Position numbers and translations under genes: made by a program. From Actinomyces respiraculi (GTDB lineage: Bacteria; Actinomycetota; Actinomycetes; Actinomycetales; Actinomycetaceae): DNA of 64,000 bases. The notes below the pieces were generated by a model. The model was not told the DNA's origin. It made no database searches and was given only the letters and a program-made list of their open reading frames with translations. The DNA lies in contig NZ_CP063989.1 of NCBI RefSeq assembly GCF_014595995.2, positions 682,001-746,000 on the forward strand, in the 5' to 3' direction. Below are positions 55,985 through 64,000 of this stretch, piece after piece (position 1 is the first letter of the stretch; each line of letters starts with the position of its first letter).

Positions 55985-56781
55985 GACGCCACCTCCTTCA
56001 GGAACGAGTCACAGACCGCATAGAAGCCCTCGGACTGGTCGCGGCGTACGCAGTGCGACGCGCCAGGAACCACGGCCGTACGAATCTTGGTGTTGCCGAG
56101 CGCCTCAACCTTCTCCAGCCCGGAAGGCCCGATGAGGACGTCGTCGCCGTCGGACGTGACGAGAAGTGTAGGCGTGGCCAGGGCCGATGCCGTCTCCGCC
56201 CAGGAGGTGCTGGGGGAGACGATGCCGGTGCTCACGAAGTCTCGATCCACTTGGATCTTGCCTTGCAACCATGCGCAGGACTCCTCAACGTCCCACGCCG
56301 GGTAGTTCTTCCGGTTCTCGGTCAGCGCCTCGCCAGGGTGATCTGAGATCCATGCCATGCGAGTGGCCAGTGCTGGCGCATCGTTGCTGTAAGCGGTCCT
56401 CTGACTCTCGGAGAGCCAGGCAGGATCCTCCAGCACGAGTGCGTCGACGAGATCCGGACGGCGAGCGGCGGCGGCAGCGGAAACCGCACCACCCATCGAG
56501 TGGCCGATGAGAATCAGTGCAGTATCGTGCTGGCGGCCCTCAAGGATGGTGATGAGATCCTCGACCATGACCTCGATCGGATCACTCAGCTCTGCGGGGC
56601 TGAAGTGGGAGGAGACGCCGTGTCCACGTGCATCAATCGATGTGACATCGTAGTCGCTCCGCCAGTGCCGGTGCGCGGCTGCGAGTGATGCCGCGTTGTC
56701 GGTGACGCCGTGACTGAGGAACAGTTGAGGCGCTCCGGCTCTCATAGTGCGGATACAAGCGATCCCAGTTGCTTCCCTCAT
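55981..56781 (-). CDS. Alpha/beta hydrolase
   Basis: A 266-residue hydrolase. SHGVTDNAASL is the oxyanion loop, nucleophile Ser95 is in LIGHSMGGAVSAAA, and the catalytic His is in VPGASHCVRRDQ (about 245). The length and motif order are normal. ATG 56781 overlaps the porter gene by 4 bases. Two different esterase-type enzymes in one sugar operon suggest an acylated or otherwise esterified substrate. Confidence 0.9.
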   Translation of the reverse strand: MREATGIACIRTMRAGAPQLFLSHGVTDNAASLAAAHRHWRSDYDVTSIDARGHGVSSHFSPAELSDPIEVMVEDLITILEGRQHDTALILIGHSMGGAVSAAAAARRPDLVDALVLEDPAWLSESQRTAYSNDAPALATRMAWISDHPGEALTENRKNYPAWDVEESCAWLQGKIQVDRDFVSTGIVSPSTSWAETASALATPTLLVTSDGDDVLIGPSGLEKVEALGNTKIRTAVVPGASHCVRRDQSEGFYAVCDSFLKEVAS

Positions 56782-58133
56782 GCTTCGCTCCTTACATACT
56801 CGCGCTCGATGTCCTCCAGTGTCTTACCGCGTGTCTCAGGGATGACCTTGAGGGCGAAGACGGCCAGCAGCGCGGTCGCCACGGCATAGATCCCGAACGT
56901 GCCCGCTCCGCCGAACGCGTCGAAGAGGCTGAGGAAGGTCAGCGAGACGATGAAGCTCAGTGTCCAGTTCACTCCGGTGGTCAAACTCATCGCCGTGGCG
57001 CGGATCCGCAGCGGATACAGCTCGGACGGAATGATGAAGACAACGATATCCAACCCGACGGCGACGGCAGCGATGTAGAGGAAGATGCAGGCGACGCCAA
57101 TGAAGGAGGTTGTGCCGGACGTGGTCCCACCCATGAGCAGGAAGGCGAAGACGGCCAGGCAGATCGCTTGTCCTGCGGCACCCGCCGCGAGCAGCTTGGT
57201 GCGGCCGACCTTGTCGACCAGTCCCATGCCGATAACGGTGAAGATGATGTTGATGACCCCAATTCCGACCGTGGCGAGAAGTGCTGACGAGGAACCGAGC
57301 CCAGCACTCTCAAAGATCGACGGGGCGTAGTAGACCACGGCGTTGACGCCGGTGAGCTGGCCCAGGATCTGCAGCCCGACTCCTGCGATGAGAACGCGAC
57401 GCAGCCGGGGGTCGAGCAGTGCCGTCCACCCATCGGACTGGGTGGGCTCGTCTGTGGATCGAATATCGTCCAGCTCTGTCTTAACCTCCTCCGGCGTGCG
57501 GTACTTCTCCAGCACCCGCCGGGCCTCGTCACTACGGCCGTTGACGGCGAGCCAGCGCGGCGACTCCGCCAGGCTGAGGACTCCGATACCCAGGAGGACG
57601 GAGGGGACGACCGCCAGACCGATCATCCAGCGCCAGTCCTGATTGATACCGGTCAGAGCATAGTTCGACAGGAAGGCGAGCATGATACCGGAAACGATCA
57701 TCAGCTGGTTGAGGCCGACCAGTCCGCCTCGTAGATGTGCGGGGGCGAGCTCGGAGATGAAAACGGGGACGATGTTGGAGGCGCATCCGACCGCCAACCC
57801 GAGGATGACTCGAGAGACAACCATGATCGGTACTGATACTGCGAAGGCGGCCATGAGTGAACCGATGACGAACACGGCCGAGGCTGCCAGCAGGACAGGA
57901 CGGCGACCGAACTTGTCGGACAGACGACCGGAGGACATCGCCCCCAGTGCGGCTCCTACAGTGAGAGAGGAGACGACGACGCCGGACGTGAAGGGTGTTA
58001 GCCCGAAGTAGTCGCTCATGGCAGGAAGCGCTCCGGAGATGACGCCGGTGTCGTAGCCGAAGAGCAGACCGCCCAGGGCGATAATGGACGCGGCCCAGAT
58101 GACGTGGCCGTTGCGAGTTCCAGACGATGTCAT
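56778..58133 (-). CDS. MFS sugar porter
   Basis: A 451-residue major facilitator of the sugar porter family, 12 helices. Signatures: GYDTGVISGALPAM, DKFGRRPVLL after helix 2, ESPRWLAVNGR before the central loop, and PETRGKTLEDIE after helix 12. It probably imports a sugar with protons. It lies second in the ROK-porter-hydrolase-esterase operon. Confidence 0.93.
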   Translation of the reverse strand: MTSSGTRNGHVIWAASIIALGGLLFGYDTGVISGALPAMSDYFGLTPFTSGVVVSSLTVGAALGAMSSGRLSDKFGRRPVLLAASAVFVIGSLMAAFAVSVPIMVVSRVILGLAVGCASNIVPVFISELAPAHLRGGLVGLNQLMIVSGIMLAFLSNYALTGINQDWRWMIGLAVVPSVLLGIGVLSLAESPRWLAVNGRSDEARRVLEKYRTPEEVKTELDDIRSTDEPTQSDGWTALLDPRLRRVLIAGVGLQILGQLTGVNAVVYYAPSIFESAGLGSSSALLATVGIGVINIIFTVIGMGLVDKVGRTKLLAAGAAGQAICLAVFAFLLMGGTTSGTTSFIGVACIFLYIAAVAVGLDIVVFIIPSELYPLRIRATAMSLTTGVNWTLSFIVSLTFLSLFDAFGGAGTFGIYAVATALLAVFALKVIPETRGKTLEDIEREYVRSEA

Positions 58134-59134
58134 GGTCGGACGTCCTTCACTTCCGTGATGATGTCAGACATGGGAGAGCTCAGGGCGAAAGCTGCAGCGC
58201 CGAGCAGCGCTGCCTGTGAGCCTCGGGTGGCGGTGGCGATGGGGGTGCTGGCGACGACATCCATGGCGTCATGGGCCACGCCTTGCTTGACTGCGTCAAG
58301 CCATCCGCTGTATGCCTCGGTGACGCCGCCGGCAAGAGTGACAAGGTCGACGTCGATCGTGTTGAGTAGGCTGCCAATGACTCTGCCTGTCGCGAATCCG
58401 GCGGTTCGGTATGCTTCCTGAGCGGCAGCGTCACCCTCACCTGCGGCTCGGGCCAGGCATCTGCCATCCTTCGTGACCGCATCGCTGGCGTTCAGCTTCT
58501 TGGCAAGGCGTAGAATCCCCGGTCCGGAGGCCAAGGCCTCGATGTGGCCGGTGCGCCCGCAGGTGCACTCCAGACCCTCTGCCTCGCTGACGCCGATGTG
58601 TCCAAGATGGCCGGCGGCTCCATGAGAGCCCTGGAGGAGGCTCCCGTTGGTCACGATACTGCCGCCGATTCCGGTGCCGACGGCCACCATCATCATTGAG
58701 TGGTAATCGCGGCCTGCCCCGAAGAGAGCCTCCCCCAAGCCGTGCGCGTGCGCGTCGTTCAGGGCGCGGAAGGGGACGGAGAACTCGGCAGCGAAAGCCG
58801 CAGCGAGGTCGGCTCCTTTCCATCCCGGGATGGTGTCGGTGGCGTGAGTGACGACGCCGCGGGCGGAATCGATGACACCACCCGCCGACATGCCAATGGC
58901 CTCAATCGTGATGTCCGGATGGCTCGCGAGTACCTCCTTGGTCACCTGGATGGCCGCAGCTAGAACGCCGTCGCTACCGTCGGAGGTGACAGTTGGAGTT
59001 GTTGCTGACTCAATGATCTCAGCGTCGGTACCACTGATGCGCACCAGTGCGGCGTTGATCTTGGTACCGCCGATATCCAGTGCCGCGACGTTGTGCGGGG
59101 TGGCGACGTCGTCCCGATGTGGTGGGGACTGCAT
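58130..59134 (-). CDS. ROK-family sugar kinase
   Basis: A 334-residue ROK protein. The ATP site is VAALDIGGTKINAALVR, GVGTGIGGSIVTNGSL-type block follows, and the zinc-binding segment is GHLGHIGVSE plus CTCGRTGHIEA. The last zinc-site Cys of the usual CxCGxxGCxE is His here. There is no HTH at the N-terminus, so it is a kinase rather than a repressor. First gene of the operon, reading away from the GntR gene. Confidence 0.9.
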   Translation of the reverse strand: MQSPPHRDDVATPHNVAALDIGGTKINAALVRISGTDAEIIESATTPTVTSDGSDGVLAAAIQVTKEVLASHPDITIEAIGMSAGGVIDSARGVVTHATDTIPGWKGADLAAAFAAEFSVPFRALNDAHAHGLGEALFGAGRDYHSMMMVAVGTGIGGSIVTNGSLLQGSHGAAGHLGHIGVSEAEGLECTCGRTGHIEALASGPGILRLAKKLNASDAVTKDGRCLARAAGEGDAAAQEAYRTAGFATGRVIGSLLNTIDVDLVTLAGGVTEAYSGWLDAVKQGVAHDAMDVVASTPIATATRGSQAALLGAAAFALSSPMSDIITEVKDVRP

Positions 59135-59222
59135 GAAATTTCACTCTCCTTTGAGCTAGTTTCGAGCGAGGTCGGGGGATCGAGATCTCCCGTATGGCAG
59201 GCCTGTCACCGCGGCCGTGCGG

Positions 59223-59258
59223 ATCACCCTATGGTATAGTCTCCAACCATAGGGTGAT
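59223..59258. promoter_or_regulatory. 12-bp inverted repeat operator between ROK and GntR genes
   Basis: ATCACCCTATGG and its exact complement CCATAGGGTGAT flank a 12-base centre that includes TATAGT, a likely -10. A further half site, TATGGTAC, follows at about 59266. It sits 90-125 bases from both divergent starts and is the natural site for the GntR protein. Confidence 0.75.
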
Positions 59259-59311
59259 TGATGCGTATGGTACACCCATGACGGGCGGAGGGGAACGGCT
59301 CGATCACGTGC

Positions 59312-59323
59312 GGGGGGGGGGGG
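59312..59323 (+). repeat. G12 homopolymer at the gntR start
   Basis: Twelve Gs lie four bases before GTG 59328, where the ribosome binding site should be. The run may itself serve as the Shine-Dalgarno sequence, and length slippage would change start-codon spacing. Confidence 0.8.
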
Positions 59324-59327
59324 CGTT

Positions 59328-60014
59328 GTGCATAAGTACGAGCTTATTCGTGAGGCCATCGCGGCGATGGCGGCCGAGGCTGGACCCGGGGCTCGTCTGC
59401 CCACCGAGAAGGAGATGGCTCGACGCTTCAACGCCTCAACGATGACGGTGCGTCGCGCGCTGCAGATGCTCACGGAGAGCGGCGTGCTTCGTGGGGTGCC
59501 CGGGAGGGGTACCTTCGTAGCGCGTTCTCGCGTGACCAAGGTGGCTCGCGTGTCCGCCTCGTTCACCGAGGCGCTGCAGGCCTCGGGGCGTCGAGCAAGT
59601 AGTCGGCTCGTCTCGGCAACGTTGCGGCCGCCTATTGATGAGGCTGAGGGCGACTTCTTTGCCGTCGGTGAGGGGGGATTCGTCGTCGAGGTGCGGCGCG
59701 TGCGCCTGGGGGACGGGATTCCCATCGGGTTCGAGTCTGCTGTCCTCAATGCGGCTATTGTGCCCCAGATTCTCGGATATGACCTCACTGGGTCGTTGTA
59801 CGAGTTGATTGAGCGGCAGTACCGGCTCGAGATTGAGCGCACCGGCGTCGTCGTGTCCTCCCGGCTCCCAGACGAGTTCGAGGCGAAACTGCTTGAGGTG
59901 GAGCCCACTGAGCCGTGTCTGCAGACGGTTGTCACCGCCCAGGTCTCAGGCGGGCACAACCTTGAGCGTACAGTGGCGCTCTATCGCGGCGACATGTATG
60001 AGCTTGCTATCTGA
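59328..60014 (+). CDS. GntR-family regulator (HutC/UTRA type)
   Basis: A 228-residue regulator with an N-terminal winged helix (ARLPTEKEMARRFNASTMTV and RGVPGRGTFVA) and a C-terminal UTRA effector domain (VRRVRLGDGIPIGFESAVLN). It starts HKYELIREAIAAM. It is divergent from the sugar operon and probably represses it through 59223-59258. The start GTG 59328 is preferred, as the family begins close to this point. Confidence 0.9.
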   Translation: MHKYELIREAIAAMAAEAGPGARLPTEKEMARRFNASTMTVRRALQMLTESGVLRGVPGRGTFVARSRVTKVARVSASFTEALQASGRRASSRLVSATLRPPIDEAEGDFFAVGEGGFVVEVRRVRLGDGIPIGFESAVLNAAIVPQILGYDLTGSLYELIERQYRLEIERTGVVVSSRLPDEFEAKLLEVEPTEPCLQTVVTAQVSGGHNLERTVALYRGDMYELAI

Positions 60015-60071
60015 GCCCGTATTCGGGACGAGTGCGATTCACTCCGGCCACCGTGTGGCAGATGCCCCCGC

Positions 60072-60350
60072 ATGGTCTCAACGCCTTCGTCAGCGCGAGC
60101 AGTGCCTTCCGCTCACGTCATCCGCTCCTTCCACCCCGACTACGCCCTACCCACGGGTGGGCACCGCATCGCCCTGGCCTTTCGCCAGGAGAGCCCTGAG
60201 GCGGTCGATGACCTCTACTCCAGGCTCACCGCCGTCGGCTACGAGGGAGTTGTTGAACCCTGGGACGCCTTCTGGGGACAGCGCTACGCCACCGCGCTGA
60301 CCCCCGACGGCAACGCCGTTGACCTTTTCGCCGTCCTGCCCTCCCACTGA
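60072..60350 (+). pseudogene. VOC/glyoxalase superfamily protein, N-terminally short
   Basis: A 92-codon frame whose conserved part (GGHRIALAFRQESPEAVDDL, then GVVEPWDAFWGQRYATALTP and DGNAVDLFAVLP) is the second half of a vicinal-oxygen-chelate protein. The usual first module of about 40 residues with the first metal ligand is missing. A close copy of its middle lies at 53346-53478. It could be a truncated gene. Confidence 0.6.
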
Positions 60351-61068
60351 CGCGGGCTCACGCCCACCAGGCTCGTGAAGTCCCGGCACATATGGGCCTG
60401 ATCGGCATAGCCCGCCTCGGCCGCGCCCGTGCCAGGTCAGTGCCGACGGTGATGAGCGCCCGGGCGCGCTCGGCTCGCCGGATACGCAGCAGCGTCGCAT
60501 AGCCGTAGCCGAAGGTGCTCAGCATCCGACGGCGCAGCGTCCTGTCGGAGCAGCCCAGGCGACGCGCCGCCTCCGAGGCCCGCAGTCCCGCAGCTGCTGC
60601 CCTCGATACCAGGAGGGACCACGGCTCAGGGGCGTCCAATGCTGGTCGTAGGGGAGCGAGCTCTGCGTGCGGTGCCGCCGACCCCCACGCCCTCAGCATG
60701 AGGTCGCGCAGGTTCGGAGGCCCGCTGACGACCGAGTCCAAGCTGAGGGACTGGTCCCGCAATTCCGGCAGGCAGTCCGGCAGGAGCCGCAGGGCCGTGC
60801 CCGCGGACAGCCTCAAGCCGAGCATCCCCTGATCGCCGGTCGCCGAGGAGCGCAACCAGCGGGTCTGCGGACCGCATATCCATACGGCCCCGCTGTCGGC
60901 GATGAGGTCGACACAGCCATCGGCGGGGACCTTCGTGGGGGCTCCGTTCTGGGACCGCCACACGACCGCCCCGGGCCCCAGGGAAGTCTCGGTGAGCACG
61001 CCACCATGGTGGCACAGGCCAGTCCACGCATGCGGGGCGCCGGGCGCGGACCTGTCCGTTTCATCCAA
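60285..61068 (-). pseudogene. AraC-family regulator with a C-terminal frameshift
   Basis: From ATG 61068 the frame gives an effector-like domain and the first helix-turn-helix (LRASEAARRLGCSDRTLRRR, then FGYGYATLLRIRRAERARAL). Near 60423 the frame changes; the second helix-turn-helix (AEAGYADQAHMCRDFTSLVG, then VSPRQW) is intact only in another frame that ends at 60285. A one-base loss in a GC-rich run explains this. The restored end would overlap the VOC gene by 66 bases on the opposite strand. Confidence 0.75.
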
Positions 61069-61135
61069 GCCCGCCGTGACTCTGTGCGTCTACCGTGGTT
61101 TCGTTGAATGGTAGCCGCTCAGAGGAGGAACCAGC

Positions 61136-61549
61136 ATGGCAGCCACGCAGGAGCGAGGTGCAGGCGGGGCTGCGCGTGCCGATGGCCGTGTCCTGTCCGA
61201 CGCCGTGGCCAAGGCTGCCGCCAAAGCGGCTGATAAGGCCCTGGTCGAGGAGCTCCTCGAGGCCCTCCAGCCCCTGGATGCTCGGGCGCGCGCCATGTTC
61301 GGCGCCTGGATGGTCTACATCGATAACAAGCCCCTGGGGATGGTCGGGGACGGCGGCATCTACATCAAAAGGTCGGGCGCTGACGGCCGCTTCGACGGAA
61401 CCGCCCGCCTGGCACCACCGTATCCCGAGGCCAAGGACCATTGGCTGTTGGATCCGGTGCTCCTGCGCGAGCGCCCTGACGACGTGCGCGACCTCCTCGC
61501 CGCCGTCGCCGCTGCCCTTCCCTCGCGCTCCGAGCGCAAGCGGCCATAG
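61136..61549 (+). CDS. TfoX N-terminal domain protein
   Basis: A 137-residue protein. The TfoX/Sxy_N fold is visible as ARAMFGAWMVYIDNKPLGMV and GDGGIYIKRS, with a C-terminal LLDPVLLRERPDDVRDLLAA. The N-terminal 35 residues are Ala/Arg-rich. Sxy regulates competence in gamma-proteobacteria; the role of stand-alone TfoX_N proteins in actinobacteria is not known. GGAGGAACC precedes ATG 61136. Confidence 0.82.
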   Translation: MAATQERGAGGAARADGRVLSDAVAKAAAKAADKALVEELLEALQPLDARARAMFGAWMVYIDNKPLGMVGDGGIYIKRSGADGRFDGTARLAPPYPEAKDHWLLDPVLLRERPDDVRDLLAAVAAALPSRSERKRP

Positions 61550-61624
61550 CTTCTGGCCTGACGCGGAACGCGGCGGGCGGGATGGAGCGCTCCCAGGTTC
61601 CGCCGGATCTGAGACACTTGCGCT

Positions 61625-62335
61625 ATGACTCCCACAGGTGAGGCCGAGGAAGCGATGAGGGCCCTCGTTCGTGACCTCCGCGAGGCCTTGGCCGCCGCGG
61701 GGGACCCGGCCCGCGCCGAACAGCAGCGCGCCTACCTCAAGTCCGAGATGGACATGTACGGCGTCGGCGTCCCCGCCACCCGCAGGCTTGCGACGACGAC
61801 CGCCGCCGCCCACGCGGATCTCTGGCGCGAGGCCGCCACCTGGGAGGCCGCGCTGCGCCGCCTGTGGGACGACGCCACCCACCGCGAGGAGCGCTTCGCC
61901 GTCCTGGCGATCATCCGCTCCAAGCACTCGGCCGCGTACGCCGCCCGCATGGAGTCCCTCGTGCTCTATGAGCACCTGCTGCGCACGGGGCAGTGGTGGG
62001 ACCTCGTCGACGAGACCTCCCACGCTGTGGGTCTTGTGGTGCGCGCCCACCCTGCGGCGGCCGCCCGTATGCGCGCCTGGGCCGCCGACCCCGACCTGTG
62101 GGTGCGACGTAGCGCGATTATCTGCCAGCTCCAGCACAAGGGGCACACCGACCTGGGCCTCCTGACTGACGTCATCGAGGCCAACCAGGAGGATCCGGAG
62201 TTCTTCATCCGCAAGGCCATCGGCTGGGCGCTGCGCGACTACGCCCGCACCGACGGGAACTGGGTGCGCGCCTTCGTCGAGACCCACCCGGGCCTGTCCG
62301 CCCTCAGCCGCCGCGAGGCTGTCAAGCACCTGTGA
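61625..62335 (+). CDS. DNA alkylation repair protein (AlkD-like)
   Basis: A 236-residue HEAT-repeat DNA glycosylase. YLKSEMDMYGVGVPATRRLA is the N-terminal family motif. WWDLVDETSHAVGLVV carries the Asp and Trp of the active face, and DLWVRRSAIICQLQ and DPEFFIRKAIGWALRDYART are the C-terminal HEAT repeats, with the Trp and Arg contacts. It removes 3- and 7-methylpurines without flipping them. It stands alone. Confidence 0.92.
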   Translation: MTPTGEAEEAMRALVRDLREALAAAGDPARAEQQRAYLKSEMDMYGVGVPATRRLATTTAAAHADLWREAATWEAALRRLWDDATHREERFAVLAIIRSKHSAAYAARMESLVLYEHLLRTGQWWDLVDETSHAVGLVVRAHPAAAARMRAWAADPDLWVRRSAIICQLQHKGHTDLGLLTDVIEANQEDPEFFIRKAIGWALRDYARTDGNWVRAFVETHPGLSALSRREAVKHL

Positions 62336-62486
62336 GATCGGCGGCCGACCGTATCTCGTCCTGGGTGGTCGCAGGGCCGACGGCGGGGCGGGTGTCCATG
62401 CGGCGGACATGATCGGGACCTCGGCGTCCTCGCGGGTGTGTCCCGTAGCGTGGTGGTGGTTGCCACGGGGGCCTGTGCGGTAGGGC

Positions 62487-62698
62487 TTGCACGCTCACGC
62501 TTTTCGACATCTGTCGCAATCCGCAGGATCCCGCGGTTTTTTCGAGTGGCGTTTTCGAGTGCTTCGGCTCCCATGTGCATGGGCAACCTCCACGCACATG
62601 GGAGCCAAAAAGGCCGTTTTCGGCGAAACGGCTCAAATGGCGGAATAGCAACGAAAAGTCCGAATTCGTCGAATCACACCAGTCACATGAGCGTGCAA
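62487..62698. repeat. Short inverted-repeat element, family B, copy 2
   Basis: 212 bases, the reverse of the element at 29855-30065. It has the same TGCACGCTCA ends, the 13-bp GGCTCCCATGTGC hairpin at its centre, and the CGGACTTTTCGTTG and GTGACTGGTGTGAT blocks. The interior differs in places, so this is an old family. The remaining intergenic DNA (62699-63019) shows nothing I can identify. Confidence 0.7.
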
Positions 62699-63019
62699 GC
62701 CCCCTCTTGGTGGAGGCCGAGCGGGGCGGAGCCGGGGACGGGCGAGCGGGTGCCCACGCAGCGGAAACCACCGGCACCTCGCACATGTCCGCCCAGCACT
62801 CGCCCCGGCCCGCCCCCGCCAGCGCGGAGTTCGAGGGCTACGGGCTTGAACTCGCGGGGTTCTGCGGCCGCGCACCGGCCGACCACCCACCTCGAGCAGG
62901 CACACCAGACACTTCCTTTTCAGCCGCCAGAAGCGGTCCCCCTTGCGACCGTCGTTGACACCTGGGAGTGGTGTCGCGGTGGTGTCTTAGGGCCGGGAGG
63001 CAGATGAGACACTCACGCC

Positions 63020-63325
63020 ATGCTGAGTCCTGAGACGCCTCTTCCAAGCGCGCCGCTTCTCGCGCGAGCCTGCCAGGAGCATGGCGCTGCGCGGTTGCAC
63101 CTGTTCGGCTCGGCCACGACGGATCGTTTCGATCCTGCGAGCAGCGATCTGGACTTCCTCGTTGACTTCCTCCCGGGGCGCGCTGACCGGCTCGCTGATG
63201 ACCTGGGATTCCTGGGCGGCCTTGCCCGCTTGACGGGGAAACCCGTCGACGTGGTGATCGCGGAATCGATGCGGAACCCGTACTTGGCTGCTCTTGCGAC
63301 GGCAGAGGAGCTGTATGCTGCCTGA
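63020..63325 (+). CDS. MNT-type nucleotidyltransferase, solitary
   Basis: A 101-residue minimal nucleotidyltransferase with ARLHLFGSATTDRFDPASSD and LDFLVDF, giving the GS and D-x-D metal motif. It lacks the Arg of GSxxRG seen in the 47385 protein (it has GSATTDR). No HEPN gene follows. It may be an orphan antitoxin-like protein. Confidence 0.8.
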   Translation: MLSPETPLPSAPLLARACQEHGAARLHLFGSATTDRFDPASSDLDFLVDFLPGRADRLADDLGFLGGLARLTGKPVDVVIAESMRNPYLAALATAEELYAA

Positions 63326-63388
63326 CTCCCGACACCTTGTGGTGTCGGCGCTAGGCACTGAGCCGGTGAGAGTGGGGCTACGAGCGGG

Positions 63389-63500
63389 GTGCGTGTCACG
63401 CACCCCTAGTGAGAACGTTTCCCATGTGGGTGGTTTCGTGGAATTTCGCGGTTTCTGCGGTGCGACGGCGGACCGGGCGAGGTTCTACTAGGCAGATGGG
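63389..63500. repeat. Short inverted-repeat element, family A, copy 2
   Basis: About 112 bases sharing GTGCGTGTCACGCAC and CCTAGT at the left end and CGCGGTTTCTGCGGTGC inside with copy 1 at 29692-29807. The right end is worn (only CTACTAGGCAGATG is recognisable). Confidence 0.5.
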
Positions 63501-63624
63501 GCGAAGGTCTGGCAGACAGATCGGCTGGTCCCGACGGCGACGGGGCCGACGGCGATCGGGCGCGCACCGTCGTCGAGACCCGCCCGTGAAACGCGTCGGT
63601 GGGCGCCAGTAGGCTGGACGCAGT

Positions 63625-64000
63625 ATGAACGCGATGGACTCCCTCTTCGGCTCCCTGCCCATGCCCGGCCAGAAGGGCGGCGCCACGCCCCCGGCCGAGG
63701 CCGCCCTGCCGGCCCTCGCCCCGGTCTCCTTCGACGCCGACGACGGCTGGGCCGACTCCCTGCTTGACACCGAGGCCCCTGCTGAGCCCAGTTACGAGTC
63801 CGACGCCGAGCCCCCCTCCGCCGAGGAGCACGACTCCGTTGCCGACACCTGGGAGGAGCGCCAGGCCGAGACCGCCGCCCTCGTCGCCCGCGCCCAGGCC
63901 AGGGCTGCCGCCGCGCGCGCCCAGGCAGGAGCGCCGGACCCAGGTCCTGCGGGAGGCGGCTTCGGCCGGGGGCGGGGCCTCGCCGTCGGCGATCCCGCCG
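63625..64000 (+). CDS. Probable UvrD/PcrA-type helicase, N-terminus only
   Basis: ATG 63625 opens MDSLFGSLPMPG-type sequence, the kind of leader seen on actinobacterial PcrA/UvrD helicases, followed by a long acidic and Ala/Pro-rich stretch and then a Gly/Arg-rich patch. No helicase motif is reached before the window ends, so the call rests on the N-terminal pattern only. Confidence 0.4.
   Translation, partial: MNAMDSLFGSLPMPGQKGGATPPAEAALPALAPVSFDADDGWADSLLDTEAPAEPSYESDAEPPSAEEHDSVADTWEERQAETAALVARAQARAAAARAQAGAPDPGPAGGGFGRGRGLAVGDPA

Overview
The window is high-GC DNA from an actinobacterium, most likely an Actinomyces-type organism (inferred, not proven). The supporting signs are the GC-rich third codon positions, the many GTG starts and ATGA/GTGA gene overlaps, the gene order argS-lysA-hom-thrB-rho-rpmE-prfA-prmC, and the fused ER-rich N-terminus of Rho. 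It mixes housekeeping genes with several accessory regions.

Layout. 1-2555: decayed mobile DNA (IS256-type transposase remnant, NYN-domain gene, broken replication/recombinase gene, small HTH gene) abutting the 3' end of a tRNA-Arg(CCG), which looks like an island edge. 2672-8406: a sulfated-glycan locus with a GPH sugar symporter, LacI repressor, Cys-type sulfatase and its anaerobic maturase. 8620-9849: decayed IS110-type transposase. 10131-16644: a very large type I-E CRISPR array of about 107 repeats, read from the minus strand, followed by cas2-cas1-cas6e-cas5e-cas7e-cse2-cse1-cas3 (all minus, tightly overlapping, cas3 first).

26063-26410, upstream of cas3, holds the most interesting signal. 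A 27-codon hydrophobic peptide with a very strong ribosome binding site lies on the cas strand. Opposite and divergent is a two-repeat degenerate mini-CRISPR whose two repeat hairpins are preserved. Its short spacer matches 16 of 19 bases just upstream of the peptide gene, next to an AAC trinucleotide, and two of the three mismatches fall at spacer positions 6 and 12, which type I effectors do not read. This is the architecture expected of a CRISPR-repressed toxin/antitoxin RNA (CreTA) or a Cas-autoregulating crRNA (CreR).

26493-46303: the housekeeping cluster argS, lysA, hom, thrB, rho, rpmE, prfA, prmC. It is interrupted by an ECF-plus-two-ABC-exporter operon (30120-37021) preceded by a good DtxR/IdeR-like iron box, and by a luciferase-like monooxygenase/flavin reductase pair (39591-41506). 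46304-54856: accessory region with a stop-codon-split formylglycine-generating-enzyme-like gene, an MNT-HEPN toxin-antitoxin pair, an AbrB-ABC export operon with a disrupted ATPase, a chimeric acetyltransferase/PrmC remnant, a fructosamine kinase, a MazF-type pair and a decayed IS3-type element. 55070-60014: an overlapping four-gene operon (ROK kinase/regulator, MFS sugar porter, two alpha/beta hydrolases) divergent from a GntR repressor with a perfect 12-bp inverted repeat between them. 60072-64000: VOC fragment, frameshifted AraC regulator, TfoX-like protein, AlkD, an MNT-type nucleotidyltransferase and the start of a probable UvrD/PcrA helicase. Two families of short non-coding inverted-repeat elements occur at 29692-30065 and again at 62487-62698 / 63389-63500.
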